The notes: generated from the letters alone by a model not told the origin. A DNA stretch of 64,000 nt from Acidobacteriota bacterium (GCA_018268895.1 JAFDVP010000009.1:280542-344541); one strand, 5' to 3'. Positions 29,392-38,724 are shown, counted from the stretch's first letter. A program made the numbers and translations.

Positions 29392-30747
29392 ATGGAACTG
29401 AAGAACAAGCGCGTACTTGTCGTCGGGTTGGGGAAGTCGGGAATTGCGGCTGCGATGTTTCTGCGCCGCCAGGGAGCGCGGGTGACGGTCAGCGATTCGC
29501 GTAGCGCCGTGGCGCTGGCCAAGGAGATTCCCGCGCTGCTTGAGGCGGGCGTCATGGTTGAGAGCGGCGGACATGGACTGCTGACGTTCCGGCGCCAGGA
29601 CCTGATCGTCATCTCGCCCGGTGTTCCGCTCGACACGCCTGAGGTGAAGCAGGTGATCGGCTACGGGATGCCGGTGATCGGCGAGCTTGAGCTGGCGAGC
29701 CGCTTCCTGAAGGGCCGCGTCGTCGCCATCACCGGATCGAACGGCAAGACGACGACGACGACGCTGGTGGGCAAGATTCTGAAGGACGCCGGCCTTCCGA
29801 CGCTGGTGGGCGGCAACATCGGTACGCCGGTGATCGACCTTGTGCCCGAGAGTACAGACGAGACGCTCGATGTGCTCGAGGTCTCGAGCTTTCAGTTGGA
29901 GACGATCGGACAGTTCCATCCATGGATTGCCCTGGTGCTGAATATCACTCCCGATCACCTCGACCGTCACGGCAGCTTTGAGAACTACGCCGCGATGAAG
30001 ACGCGCATCACCGAGCGGCAGGAGGCAGGCGACTTCCTCATCCTGAACGCTGAGGATAAGCCGACACAGATGGTGGCGGCGAAGACGAAGGCGCAGATCT
30101 TCTGGTTCAGCCCGCGGCGGCCGATCAAGCAGGGCGCGTTCGTCCACGGCGAGAGCATCGTCTTCGTTTCGCGCGAGGGTGCGAAGGCCGAGCCTATCAT
30201 GCCGGTCGCGGAGATCCCTCTGCGCGGCGCGCACAACGTGGAGAACGTGCTGGCGGCGGTCTGCGCGGCGCGGCTGGCTGGAGTTCCGGCGGAGACGATC
30301 CGCGCCTCGGTGGCGAGTTTCAAGGCGGTTGAGCACAGGCTGGAGTTTGTGCGCTGCCTGCAAGGGGTCGATTACTTCAACGACTCGAAGGCGACCAACG
30401 TCGACGCGGCGATCAAGGCAGTCGAGGCGTTTCCCTCCGGTATTCATCTGATTCTCGGAGGCAAGGACAAGGACTCCAACTACACGCTTCTGAGCTCGCT
30501 GCTGCGCGAGAGGGTGAAGGCTGTTTACACGATTGGTTCGGCCGCGGAAAAGATTGAGCGCGAGTTGAAGGGAGTCGTGAAGATGGTGGGAGCGGGAACG
30601 ATCGACGTGGCGGTGCGCGAGGCGCACAAAGCGGCCGTTCCCGGAGATGTTGTGCTGCTGGCCCCTGCCTGCTCGAGCTTCGATCAGTTTGAAAACTACG
30701 AACACCGTGGTCGAACCTTCCGGCAGATCGTGAACGAACTCAGCTAA
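29392..30747 (+). CDS. murD: UDP-MurNAc-L-alanine:D-glutamate ligase
   Basis: MurD adds D-Glu to UDP-MurNAc-L-Ala. The 451-residue protein has the N-terminal dinucleotide-like fold (VLVVGLGKSGIAAA), the ATP loop GSNGKTTTTT near residue 116, EVSSFQLETI, LNITPDHLDRHGS, and a C-terminal YFNDSKATNVDAA and LAPACSSFDQFENYEHRG. The start is ATG 29392. The nine bases ATGGAACTG also occur 11 bases earlier (29381), where they open only a six-codon frame; no clear ribosome-binding site separates the two. Confidence 0.95.
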   Translation: MELKNKRVLVVGLGKSGIAAAMFLRRQGARVTVSDSRSAVALAKEIPALLEAGVMVESGGHGLLTFRRQDLIVISPGVPLDTPEVKQVIGYGMPVIGELELASRFLKGRVVAITGSNGKTTTTTLVGKILKDAGLPTLVGGNIGTPVIDLVPESTDETLDVLEVSSFQLETIGQFHPWIALVLNITPDHLDRHGSFENYAAMKTRITERQEAGDFLILNAEDKPTQMVAAKTKAQIFWFSPRRPIKQGAFVHGESIVFVSREGAKAEPIMPVAEIPLRGAHNVENVLAAVCAARLAGVPAETIRASVASFKAVEHRLEFVRCLQGVDYFNDSKATNVDAAIKAVEAFPSGIHLILGGKDKDSNYTLLSSLLRERVKAVYTIGSAAEKIERELKGVVKMVGAGTIDVAVREAHKAAVPGDVVLLAPACSSFDQFENYEHRGRTFRQIVNELS

Positions 30748-30787
30748 GAGCAGAGGCAAGAGCCAGCGGCAGGAAGTAGATTTTGAG

Positions 30788-31879
30788 ATGGCGAAGCGTG
30801 TCGGGGTTGATAAGTGGCTGTTCGGGGTAGTGCTGTTGCTGGTGCTCTTCGGGCTGGTGATGGTCTTTTCCACCTCGGCTGTGATGGCCAAATCCAGCTT
30901 TGGAACACCGTATTACTTCATGATCCGCCAGGGGCTCTGGGCCAGTGCCGGGCTGGCTGCGCTTGTTCTGCTGATGCGCGTCGATTACCGCCACTATAAC
31001 AATCAGAAGTTTGTCTATGCCGCTGTCGGCCTGACGTTGATCCTGCTCGTCGGCGTCTTTGGGATGCATGATTCGCACAATACGCATCGCTGGTTCCGGT
31101 TCGGATTTGCCAGTTTCCAACCCTCCGAGCTTGCAAAACCGGCGATCGTGCTCTTTCTCGCCTACTTTCTGCAGTCGCGCATCCACAAGATGGACGACTG
31201 GAAGGGAACAGTGGTGAAGGCGGCGCTTCCTCCACTGGTGATGGTTGCGTTGATTGTGAAGGAGCCTGATCTTGGGACTGCGATCGTCTGCGTCGCGGTG
31301 ACCGCGCTGATGCTTTACCTCGCGGGGATGGAGATCAAGTATCTCGCTATCGGCGCTGTGTGCGCCTCGCCGGTGCTCTACTATCTGCTGTTCTGGGTGC
31401 CGTGGCGCAGGGCGCGCATGCTGGCATTCATCAATCCAGAGGCCGATCCGCGAGGAACGGGCTTTCATATTCTTCAATCGCTCATCGCTGTCGGTACCGG
31501 CGGTTTGCATGGTCTCGGCCTGATGGAGGGAAGACAGAAGCTCTTCTATCTTCCTGAGCCGCACACCGACTTCATCTTTGCCAGCGTGTGCGAAGAGCTG
31601 GGAGCGATCGGTGCAATCTGTGTGATTGGCTTGTTTGTCGCGCTTGCGTATCGCGGGTTTCGCGCGGCGTATCTTTCTACCGAGCCATTCGCACGATTCC
31701 TCGCCTTCGGGATTACCTCGACGGTGCTGATTCAGGCCTTTTTCAATATGAGTGTCGTTGTGGCGTTGTTACCGACCAAAGGCATCACGCTGCCATTCAT
31801 CTCGTTTGGCGGAACCAGCTTGTTCGTGATGCTGGCGAGCATGGGCGTACTGCTGAACGTTACCCGCGAGATCGATTAG
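30788..31879 (+). CDS. ftsW: Septal peptidoglycan polymerase FtsW (SEDS family)
   Basis: FtsW polymerises lipid II at the septum together with FtsI. The 363-residue protein has about ten membrane helices and the SEDS marks: an early GLVMVFSTSAVMA helix, HRWFRFGFASFQPSELAKPA (catalytic Asp-loop neighbourhood and QPSE-K motif), KEPDLGTAIV, and a closing PTKGITLPFISFGGTSL. AGGAAG lies about 12 bases before the ATG. The last base of its TAG stop is the first base of the murG GTG start, so the two are translationally coupled. Confidence 0.95.
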   Translation: MAKRVGVDKWLFGVVLLLVLFGLVMVFSTSAVMAKSSFGTPYYFMIRQGLWASAGLAALVLLMRVDYRHYNNQKFVYAAVGLTLILLVGVFGMHDSHNTHRWFRFGFASFQPSELAKPAIVLFLAYFLQSRIHKMDDWKGTVVKAALPPLVMVALIVKEPDLGTAIVCVAVTALMLYLAGMEIKYLAIGAVCASPVLYYLLFWVPWRRARMLAFINPEADPRGTGFHILQSLIAVGTGGLHGLGLMEGRQKLFYLPEPHTDFIFASVCEELGAIGAICVIGLFVALAYRGFRAAYLSTEPFARFLAFGITSTVLIQAFFNMSVVVALLPTKGITLPFISFGGTSLFVMLASMGVLLNVTREID

Positions 31880-32970
31880 TGAGCGCAGTGCAGGGACTTC
31901 GCGTTCTGATTGCCGGCGGGGGCACGGGCGGCCACGTCATTCCCGCGCTGGCGATCGCGCGTGAGCTGCGTGATGCGTATGGTGCAGAGGTGCGGTTTGT
32001 AGGAACGGCTCGCGGTCTGGAGACTCGGCTGGTTCCCGAGGCCGGATTTACGCTGGAGCTGATCAAGGTGGGCCAGCTTAAGAATGTCAGCTTTGCGACC
32101 CGCGCGCGGACGATGCTCGATCTTCCACTGGGTGTAATGCACTGCGTTGGGCTGCTGCGTCATTTCAAGCCGCATGTGGTGGTTGGTGTGGGAGGCTATG
32201 CCTCTGGCCCAGCGATGATGGCGGCGCTTCTGCTAAGGGTGCCTACTCTTGCGTTTGAGCCGAATGCGGTTCCGGGTCTTGCGAACCGGCTTGTCGGTAA
32301 GTATGTCAGCGCGGCGGCGGTGAATCTGCCGGAGACGACGAAGTATTTTCGCAACGCGAAGGTGACGGGTACGCCGGTGCGGCCTGAGTTCTTTGCGATT
32401 CAACCAAAGGCAGCCGGTGAGTCGAAGCGGCTGCTGGTCTTTGGCGCCAGCCAGGGCGCGCGCATCTTCAACGAGACGATGCCGAAGATCATCGAGCGTC
32501 TTTTGACGCAGGTGCCAGGACTCGAGGTTGTGCATCAGACCGGTGCACGGCACGGTGCGACGACGCTTGCTGCCTACAACGAGCTTGATGTGGCGCTTCA
32601 TGGTGTCGAGGTCACGATGTATCTGGACGACATGGCGGCGCAGTTTGCAGCCGCCGATCTGATACTTTGTCGCAGCGGCGCAAGCTCTGTCGCCGAGGTT
32701 GCTGCGGCGGGAAGGGCGGCGGTGCTGGTGCCGTTTCCGCAGGCTGCGGACGACCATCAAAGGAAGAATGCAGAGGCCTTCGTTAGTGCGGGTGCGGCGG
32801 TGATGATCGTCGAGGCTGAGCTGACTGAGGAGCGGTTGCTGACGACACTCGTCACTTTGCTGAAGGACGATGCAGGGCGTTCCGCGATGTCAGCCCATGC
32901 CCGGGCTCTCGCTCATCCGGGTGCGGTCGCAGAGATTGGCCGCATGGTTCTCGGCTTAAAACGACGTTAA
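31879..32970 (+). CDS. murG: UDP-GlcNAc:lipid I N-acetylglucosaminyltransferase
   Basis: MurG (GT28) converts lipid I to lipid II on the inner face of the membrane. The GTG start overlapping the ftsW stop gives 363 residues beginning with VLIAGGGTGGHVIPALAIA, the first glycine-rich loop. Further marks are VVGVGGYASGPAMM, TLAFEPNAVPGLANR, FGASQGARIFNETM, and the UDP-GlcNAc segment LILCRSGASSVAEVAAAGRAA with PFPQAADDHQRKNA. A much longer open frame upstream is only ftsW read in another frame. A terminator-like hairpin follows directly, so this may be the end of the first dcw transcript. Confidence 0.95.
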   Translation: MSAVQGLRVLIAGGGTGGHVIPALAIARELRDAYGAEVRFVGTARGLETRLVPEAGFTLELIKVGQLKNVSFATRARTMLDLPLGVMHCVGLLRHFKPHVVVGVGGYASGPAMMAALLLRVPTLAFEPNAVPGLANRLVGKYVSAAAVNLPETTKYFRNAKVTGTPVRPEFFAIQPKAAGESKRLLVFGASQGARIFNETMPKIIERLLTQVPGLEVVHQTGARHGATTLAAYNELDVALHGVEVTMYLDDMAAQFAAADLILCRSGASSVAEVAAAGRAAVLVPFPQAADDHQRKNAEAFVSAGAAVMIVEAELTEERLLTTLVTLLKDDAGRSAMSAHARALAHPGAVAEIGRMVLGLKRR

Positions 32971-32975
32971 AGGGA

Positions 32976-33001
32976 AACGGGCTGAGAGATCTCAGCCCGT
33001 T
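32976..33001. terminator. Hairpin between murG and antisense gene
   Basis: A near-perfect palindrome can form an 11-bp stem (32976-32986 with 32991-33001) closing on a four-base loop. It lies between convergent genes. There is no T-run on either side, so it is a weaker terminator candidate than the others in this window. Confidence 0.6.
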
Positions 33002-33022
33002 CCATTCAGCAATCGCAATCAA

Positions 33023-34219
33023 TTAGCGACGTCCACCGCCACCACCATGGAAGCCTCCACCGCCTCCGCCGCCATGGAATCCACCACCGCCGCCGAAGCT
33101 GCCGCGGTTGCCGCCGCTGAATCCGCCGCCTCCGCTATTGCCACGGAAGCCGCCGTTGTTTCCACCGCTAAAGCTGCCGCGGTTACCGCTGTAGCTCTGG
33201 CTGGGCGCTGAGTAGGCGCGGTTCCCGTAGCTCTCCGATGGCGCCGAGTAGGCCCGTCCCTGCGATGGCATCACGAAGTTATGTGGCGTGTTGTTGTTCA
33301 CGCTGCCATTGTTCCCGCCGTTCTTCCAGCCGAAGTTGCCTCCGCCGTTAGATTCCGGCCGCTGGCCGAAGCCACCGTTGTTGCTCCTGTTGACCGAAGT
33401 AGGAGCGGCATTGACGCTATTGCCTTGGTAGGCGGCTCCAGAGTTGTTTCCGCCGTTTTTCCAGCCGAAGTTGCCTCCGCCGGTAGATTCTGGCCGCTGG
33501 CCGAAGCCACCGTTATTGTTGCGGTTGACCGATGTGGGGGTGGCATTGCCACGGTTGCCCTGGTAATTAGCTCCGGAGTAGTTGTTCCCGCCATTCTTCC
33601 AGCCGAAGTTGCCATTGCGGGTGTTCTCGGCAAAGTTGTTGCCGCGGTTGTTGTAGTACGAGCCGCGATTGCCGGCAAAGTTGTTGTTGCCGCGGTTTAC
33701 CCAGCTTGAGCCGCCGGGTCGTCCGTCGAAGTGGCCGCCGTAGGGGCGGTTATAGACGTAGCCGCTTCTCCATCCGGGGCCGAAGCGGTTGTAGCAGCTG
33801 TTGTACCAGAAGCGTCCGCCGCCCCAGTATCCGCCGTAGAAGCCGGTTCCGAAGTAGCCAAAGCCGTAGTTGATGCCACCGTAGTAGCCGATGGAGCGGC
33901 CCCAATAGCCGGCGTTCCAGAAGTAGCCGCCAGGGGCGTAGCCCCAGTAGCCGGGGGTCCACAGAGCGCCGACGTAGGGCGGGAGCACCCAGGCGCCATC
34001 CACCCACTCGTAGCCATCACCAGTCCACGCCCAGTAACCTGGGGTCCAGATATAGCCGTAGCCTGGCATAGCGGGTTGCGCATAAACAGGGATTACCGGA
34101 GGAGCAATCGCCACCGAGACGAAGACTCGCGCGTGAGACACGGCAGGAGCCGCAAACAAGAGAGCGCCTGCGAGAGCGGTGGTGCCGAGAGCTGTGCGGA
34201 GACGACGGGAGAGGTTCAT
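33023..34219 (-). CDS. Exported WXXGXW-repeat, Gly/Asn-rich surface protein
   Basis: With ATG 34219 the 398-residue product has a signal peptide (LGTTALAGALLFAAPAVSHA). Then come repeated aromatic units of the YXWXPGYW type (IWTPGYWAWTGDGYEW; LWTPGYWGYAPGGYFW; residues about 45-140), a Tyr/Gly-rich part, and a low-complexity Asn/Gly/Ser tail ending in glycine-rich GGGGFHGGG runs. Inside the tail are about two and a quarter copies of a 45-46-residue repeat starting NFGWKNGGNN (33311-33620). It lies antisense inside the dcw cluster. No enzymatic motif is seen; an envelope or extracellular structural role is an inference. Confidence 0.75.
   Translation of the reverse strand: MNLSRRLRTALGTTALAGALLFAAPAVSHARVFVSVAIAPPVIPVYAQPAMPGYGYIWTPGYWAWTGDGYEWVDGAWVLPPYVGALWTPGYWGYAPGGYFWNAGYWGRSIGYYGGINYGFGYFGTGFYGGYWGGGRFWYNSCYNRFGPGWRSGYVYNRPYGGHFDGRPGGSSWVNRGNNNFAGNRGSYYNNRGNNFAENTRNGNFGWKNGGNNYSGANYQGNRGNATPTSVNRNNNGGFGQRPESTGGGNFGWKNGGNNSGAAYQGNSVNAAPTSVNRSNNGGFGQRPESNGGGNFGWKNGGNNGSVNNNTPHNFVMPSQGRAYSAPSESYGNRAYSAPSQSYSGNRGSFSGGNNGGFRGNSGGGGFSGGNRGSFGGGGGFHGGGGGGGFHGGGGGRR
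33311..33620 (-). repeat. Tandem 135-138-bp coding repeat
   Basis: The segment encoding NFGWKNGGNN...TSVNRxNNGGFGQRPES is present twice almost unchanged, with a third partial copy. Copy number is likely to vary between strains. Confidence 0.75.
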
Positions 34220-34356
34220 TGCCTGCCTTTGCCGGAGGATCCTTCGTTTAGCCCGACCGAAACGGGGCTTCGAGGATCTCCAGCGGAGGTTCCTGCCCGC
34301 TTTGCCATGCGGATCAGGCACTCACCATATTAGACACAATGTTGCGGGAATTGTTG

Positions 34357-34380
34357 CCTGAAAATGAATGGATATTCAGG
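34357..34380. promoter_or_regulatory. Inverted repeat upstream of murC
   Basis: CCTGAAAAT (34357-34365) and ATATTCAGG (34372-34380) pair at eight of nine positions around a six-base centre. It sits about 70 bases before murC in the divergent murC / surface-protein promoter region. Confidence 0.35.
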
Positions 34381-34450
34381 TGCTATCGAATGAATGGCTT
34401 AGCTGGTCGAGAAGGACTGGCAGCGTCAAGCCGCTGCTAGAGTGAAAGAT

Positions 34451-35848
34451 ATGGCTGTTCCTGTCGCTCCCTCAGGTCATTTTTTCTTTCCGCCAACGCA
34501 GCGGATTCACTTTATTGGCATTGGCGGTATTGGTATGAGCGGGATCGCGGAGATCCTGCTGACGATGGGGTATCCGGTCTCCGGCAGCGACCTGAAGCGG
34601 TCGCCGGTGACGGAGCGACTGGTGGCGATGGGGGCGCGGGTCTTTGAGGGGCACGCGGCGGCAAATGTGGTTGCCAGCGATGTTGTGGTGACGAGTTCAG
34701 CCGTGAGCAGGGACAACCCTGAGGTGGTGGAGGCACGGGGGCGGAAGATTCCCGTAATCCAGCGGGCGGAGATGCTGGCCGAGTTGATGCGGCTGAAATA
34801 CGGCATCGCGGTGGCCGGAATGCATGGCAAGACGACGACGACGAGCATGGTTGCGGCGGTGCTGGCGGCGGGCGGACTCGACCCTACGGTGGTTGTGGGG
34901 GGGAGGGTGAATGCTCTGGGATCGAATGCGCGACTGGGGAACTCGCAGTACCTGGTGGCGGAGGCAGACGAGAGCGATCGCAGCTTTCTGAAGCTGTCGC
35001 CGGTGCTGGGGATCGTAACGAATCTTGACCGCGAGCATATGGACTGTTACCGCGACATGGCGGATGTCGAAGATGCGTTTGTCCAGTTTATGGACCGTCT
35101 GCCGTTTTATGGAGCAGGGACGGCATGCGTGGACAACGCGCTGCTGCGAGCGGTTCTGCCGAGGGTGAGGCGCAGAATTTATACCTATGGCGAGAGCGCG
35201 GACGCGGACTTCAGGGTGACGCTGCTCAAGAAGGATGGGGAAGGGCTTGCGCGGTTCGAGGTGAGCTGCAAGGGTGAAAGACTGGGACCGTTTTTGCTGC
35301 ATGTGCCGGGTCGGCACAATGTGCTGAATGCAGCTGCCGCAGTTGCGGTGGGCGTACAGATGGGGATTGCAGCGGAACAGATTGCGGCGGGGCTGGAGAG
35401 CTTTCGCGGGGTCGACCGGCGCTTTCAGATTAAGGGCGTTGTGCGCGGCGTGACGGTAGTGGACGACTACGGGCATCACCCGACGGAGATTGTGGCGACG
35501 TTGAAGGCGGCGCGCGAGTGCGGTTACAAGCGGGTGCTGGTGCTGTTTCAGCCGCACCGCTTTACGCGGACGCGCGATCTGATGGCGGAGTTCGCGTCTG
35601 CCTTTGGCGATGCCGACCGCGTGAAGGTGCTGGACATCTACGCTGCGAGTGAAGCGCCGATTTCGGGCGTGACGGCCGAGGCACTGGTGAAGGCGATCGG
35701 GCGTGAGGGGGTTGCGTATGCTGCTTCGGCGCTGGAGGCGGTGGAGGCTTTGGCGCGCGAGGCTCATGAGGGAGATGTGATTCTTACGTTGGGGGCGGGC
35801 AGTGTGTCGCAGGCCGGGGCGATGTTGCTGGAGCGGCTTGAGGGATAA
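34451..35848 (+). CDS. murC: UDP-MurNAc:L-alanine ligase
   Basis: MurC adds the first stem amino acid, L-Ala, to UDP-MurNAc. The product (465 residues from ATG 34451; GTG 34442 is also possible) has the N-terminal loop IHFIGIGGIGMSGIAEIL, the ATP loop GMHGKTTTTS near residue 122, EADESDRSFL, NLDREHMDCY, HNVLNAAAA, and VVDDYGHHPTEI near residue 340. The gene restarts the wall cluster after the antisense surface-protein gene and has its own upstream region. The murB gene that often follows murC is not here. Confidence 0.95.
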   Translation: MAVPVAPSGHFFFPPTQRIHFIGIGGIGMSGIAEILLTMGYPVSGSDLKRSPVTERLVAMGARVFEGHAAANVVASDVVVTSSAVSRDNPEVVEARGRKIPVIQRAEMLAELMRLKYGIAVAGMHGKTTTTSMVAAVLAAGGLDPTVVVGGRVNALGSNARLGNSQYLVAEADESDRSFLKLSPVLGIVTNLDREHMDCYRDMADVEDAFVQFMDRLPFYGAGTACVDNALLRAVLPRVRRRIYTYGESADADFRVTLLKKDGEGLARFEVSCKGERLGPFLLHVPGRHNVLNAAAAVAVGVQMGIAAEQIAAGLESFRGVDRRFQIKGVVRGVTVVDDYGHHPTEIVATLKAARECGYKRVLVLFQPHRFTRTRDLMAEFASAFGDADRVKVLDIYAASEAPISGVTAEALVKAIGREGVAYAASALEAVEALAREAHEGDVILTLGAGSVSQAGAMLLERLEG

Positions 35849-35870
35849 GTTCGTGGCCTTACAAGCAAAA

Positions 35871-35954
35871 TGCAGGTCCTTCTGCTGCGCCCTACGGGCT
35901 TCGCTCAGGATGACAAATCCTGGGGGTGAGGGAATCGCTTCGCTCAGGATGACA
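35871..35954. repeat. Intergenic repeat family 1 in murC-ftsQ gap
   Basis: GCAGGTCCTT (from 35872) is followed by CTTCGCTCAGGATGACA at 35899-35915 and an exact second copy of the 17-mer at 35938-35954. The core is identical to 15749-15765. The element lies inside the division cluster, and a short frame here is only repeat translation. Confidence 0.8.
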
Positions 35955-36088
35955 GGTTTTCGATGTGCGCGAGAGAAGGTCGATGGGGCATGGCAGGAAT
36001 GGGGGAGTGACCAAATGGGTCAGTTCCTGAAAGGGTACAAGCAGTAAGTTGAGGAGATGGTTGGGGTCTTCGGCGGGATATAGTCAGG

Positions 36089-37495
36089 ATGGCGATTCTC
36101 GCGGCCTCGGCTCAGGCTTGCGAAAGAGCAGTGGTGCGATCTAGCGGAAGAGCAGCGGGGCGCGAGACAGCGGTGCTTGAGGCGCCACAGCCGGAGTTTG
36201 CTCCGAAGTCGATGGCCTCACGCAAGAAGCCTGCTGCGCCGGACAGGACGATGCGCAGGGATTTTTCCGAATTTGACGAGGATGAGTTCGACGAACCTCC
36301 GCCATCGCGGCGGCGTCAGGCCGGAGTAAAGCTGCGCCTGCGGGGCGGTCTGCCCAAATCGTTAAGCGGAAAGATGGGAGTTCTGGCTGCGCTCCTTGTG
36401 CTCGCAGGACTGTGCATGGCGGCTGCCATGGTGGCCAGGACGGCAATTCTGCACGACGACAGGTTCGTGATTCCATCCTCCTCGTCGATTGAGGTTGAGG
36501 GAAATTCACGTGTCACGCGGGCCCAGTTACTGACGGTCTTTGGCGAGGACATCGAGCGCAATATCTTTCGTGTGCCTCTGGCGGAGCGCAAGGCGGAGCT
36601 GGAGCAGCTTCCCTGGGTCGAGCACGCTACCGTGATGCGGTTGCTGCCGAACCGGCTGCGGATATCGATCATCGAGCGCACCCCGGTGGCCTTCGTGCGG
36701 CAGGGAAATCGTATCGGTCTCGTGGACGGCAATGGCGTGTTGCTGAATATGCCGACCGACGTGCAGGCGAACACGCATTACTCGTTTCCGGTCGTGACGG
36801 GCCTGGCGGCGAACGATCCGATCTCGATGCGCGCGGCGAGGATGAAGCTGTATGACCGTTTCACACACGACCTGGACTCGTCGGGCGAGAAGCTCTCGCA
36901 GAACCTGAGCGAGGTGGATCTGTCGAACCCGGAGGATGTCCGGGCGATCGTCGCAGACAAAGGCGGCGATGTGATGGTCCACTTTGGCGAAGACAACTTC
37001 CTGGGCAGGTACAGGAAGTTTGAGGAGCACCTGCCGGAGTGGAGATCGCAGTATCCGCGCCTGAGTTCGGTGGATATGCGGTACGAGCGGCAGGTTGTGC
37101 TGGAGATGCAGAAGGGAAGCACCGCTCCTGCTGCAACACCGGCGGTGACTGGAACCCTGCCGCCTGTTGAACCTGCGCAGATAGCAAAACCAGCGGTAAA
37201 GCCACAGGCCGCTCCCATCCAGCATCCAGCGCCGGTGAAGAAGCCGGCGGCAAAGTCGAAGCCGAAGGCCGCAGCCAAGAGCGCGGCCGCAACACGATCG
37301 TCTGCAACGAAGACGGCAGCAACGAAAACAATTCCGGCGAAGAGCGCTGCCACAGTGCAGCAGAGGCCGGCAAGCGGAAATGGAGAGTCGTTCTGGGTTC
37401 ATCCGAAGAAAGAATCGACGAAAGGGTTGACGCCGGCGGAGCAGGGCTCGGGGACAGAGTTCAAGTTTCATCCGCCGCAGGTGGTCCATCGATGA
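36089..37495 (+). CDS. ftsQ: Cell division protein FtsQ with basic C-terminal extension
   Basis: FtsQ bridges early and late divisome parts through FtsL and FtsB. The 468-residue frame has a charged cytoplasmic part (FSEFDEDEFDEPPPSRRR), one membrane helix near residues 94-113 (MGVLAALLVLAGLCMAAAMV), a POTRA domain (SSIEVEGNSRVTRAQLLTVF, about 128-200) and the FtsQ beta domain with GLVDGNGVLLNMP. After about residue 345 there is an unusual 120-residue tail rich in Ala, Lys, Pro and Thr. The start could be ATG 36212 instead, which would remove 41 residues. The stop overlaps ftsA by ATGA. Confidence 0.85.
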   Translation: MAILAASAQACERAVVRSSGRAAGRETAVLEAPQPEFAPKSMASRKKPAAPDRTMRRDFSEFDEDEFDEPPPSRRRQAGVKLRLRGGLPKSLSGKMGVLAALLVLAGLCMAAAMVARTAILHDDRFVIPSSSSIEVEGNSRVTRAQLLTVFGEDIERNIFRVPLAERKAELEQLPWVEHATVMRLLPNRLRISIIERTPVAFVRQGNRIGLVDGNGVLLNMPTDVQANTHYSFPVVTGLAANDPISMRAARMKLYDRFTHDLDSSGEKLSQNLSEVDLSNPEDVRAIVADKGGDVMVHFGEDNFLGRYRKFEEHLPEWRSQYPRLSSVDMRYERQVVLEMQKGSTAPAATPAVTGTLPPVEPAQIAKPAVKPQAAPIQHPAPVKKPAAKSKPKAAAKSAAATRSSATKTAATKTIPAKSAATVQQRPASGNGESFWVHPKKESTKGLTPAEQGSGTEFKFHPPQVVHR

Positions 37496-38724
37496 AGAGT
37501 CAGAGGCCGGAAAACCTGATTACGGTGCTTGATGCCGGAAGCACGAAGAGCTGCGTGCTGGTTGCGGAACTGCACGACGGTGTCCTGCGGTATCGCGGGC
37601 ATGGCGTTGAGCCATCAAAGGGGATGCGCAAAGGGCTGATTGCAGAGCTGGCGCCTGCGGTGGGGGCGATCAATCGCGCGGCACTGACGGCAGAGCGCAC
37701 AGCGAAGGCAACCATTGAGACCGCGGTGGTCGGCATCGGCGGAACGCATGTGCGCGGCATGAACTCGCGCGGCGGCATCAGCATGGGAAGCCGAATGCGC
37801 GAGATCACGCGCGAGGAGGTGCGTGCCGCAGTGGATCGCGCGCGCAGCGTGGCCCTGCCTCCCGACCGCGAAGTGCTGCACCTGCTGCCGCAGGAGTTCA
37901 TCCTCGACGAGCAACCTGGGATTCACGATCCGATCGGCATGGTGGGCAACAAGCTTGAGGTGAATCTTCATCTCTCCACCTGCTCGGGAGGCGTGGCGCA
38001 GAGCGTGATTACGTGCGCGAACCGCGCGGGTCTCGAGGTGATGGATACGGTGTATGAAGGCATCGCGGCGGCCGAGGCGGTGCTGAGCGCCGATGAGCGC
38101 GAACTTGGCGTATGCATCGCCGACATTGGCTCGAGCACGACGGAGCTGGCGGTGTTCTTCGAAGGCTCTGTGGCGCATACTGCGGTCCTGCCGATCGGCG
38201 GCGACCACTTTACGAACGACCTTGCCGTTGGTTTGCATGTGACGGTCGAAGAGGCGGAGTTCCTGAAGAAGACCTACGGACACTGCGTGGTGACGGCCGT
38301 TCCGCAGATGAACGAGATCGAGGTTGGCGGCGACCTGGCGATCTCGGGAGGCCAGCCGGCGCGGATGGTGCGGCAGAGGTTCCTTGCAGAGATCCTTGAG
38401 CCGCGTGCGCGTGAGCTATTTACAATGCTGCGCGACAACCTGCGCACCGGTGGTGTTCTTGAGGCGCTGGGCGCGGGCTGCGTAGTGACCGGCGGCGGCG
38501 CGCTGATGTCGGGGCTGCTCGACAACGCGGAGAGCCTGCTGCGCGTTCCGGCTCGTGTAGGATACCCGGTGCCGCTATCGCGGATGCCGGAGGAACTGGC
38601 GCGGCCGGAGTATGCTGCAGCGATCGGAATGCTGCTGTATACGCATCGCACGCAGGTCCGCAAGGCGAGCGAGGAGCAGGGGCTGCGGGCGAAGCTGAAG
38701 GCGATCTTTGCGGGAAGTTTTTAG
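37492..38724 (+). CDS. ftsA: Cell division protein FtsA
   Basis: FtsA is the actin-like ATPase that tethers FtsZ to the membrane. The 410-residue product has phosphate-1 motif VLDAGSTKSCVLVAE, the SHS2/1C region (GIGGTHVRGMNSRGG), phosphate-2 ADIGSSTTELAVF, and adenosine motif VVTGGGALMSGL. It ends in an amphipathic basic helix (LRAKLKAIFAGSF), the membrane-targeting sequence. It starts inside the ftsQ stop codon and is followed after 198 bases by ftsZ. Confidence 0.95.
   Translation: MKSQRPENLITVLDAGSTKSCVLVAELHDGVLRYRGHGVEPSKGMRKGLIAELAPAVGAINRAALTAERTAKATIETAVVGIGGTHVRGMNSRGGISMGSRMREITREEVRAAVDRARSVALPPDREVLHLLPQEFILDEQPGIHDPIGMVGNKLEVNLHLSTCSGGVAQSVITCANRAGLEVMDTVYEGIAAAEAVLSADERELGVCIADIGSSTTELAVFFEGSVAHTAVLPIGGDHFTNDLAVGLHVTVEEAEFLKKTYGHCVVTAVPQMNEIEVGGDLAISGGQPARMVRQRFLAEILEPRARELFTMLRDNLRTGGVLEALGAGCVVTGGGALMSGLLDNAESLLRVPARVGYPVPLSRMPEELARPEYAAAIGMLLYTHRTQVRKASEEQGLRAKLKAIFAGSF

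Noticed and set aside
28540..30891. 783-codon minus-strand frame opposite mraY and murD
   Set aside because: Same reason: the composition of a shadow frame, and the plus-strand genes carry all catalytic motifs.
33023..34219. Recent transposon insertion in the dcw cluster
   Set aside because: No terminal inverted repeats, target-site duplication or transposase are visible around the antisense gene.
35802..36047. 81-codon frame between murC and ftsQ
   Set aside because: It starts inside murC and translates repeat family 1.
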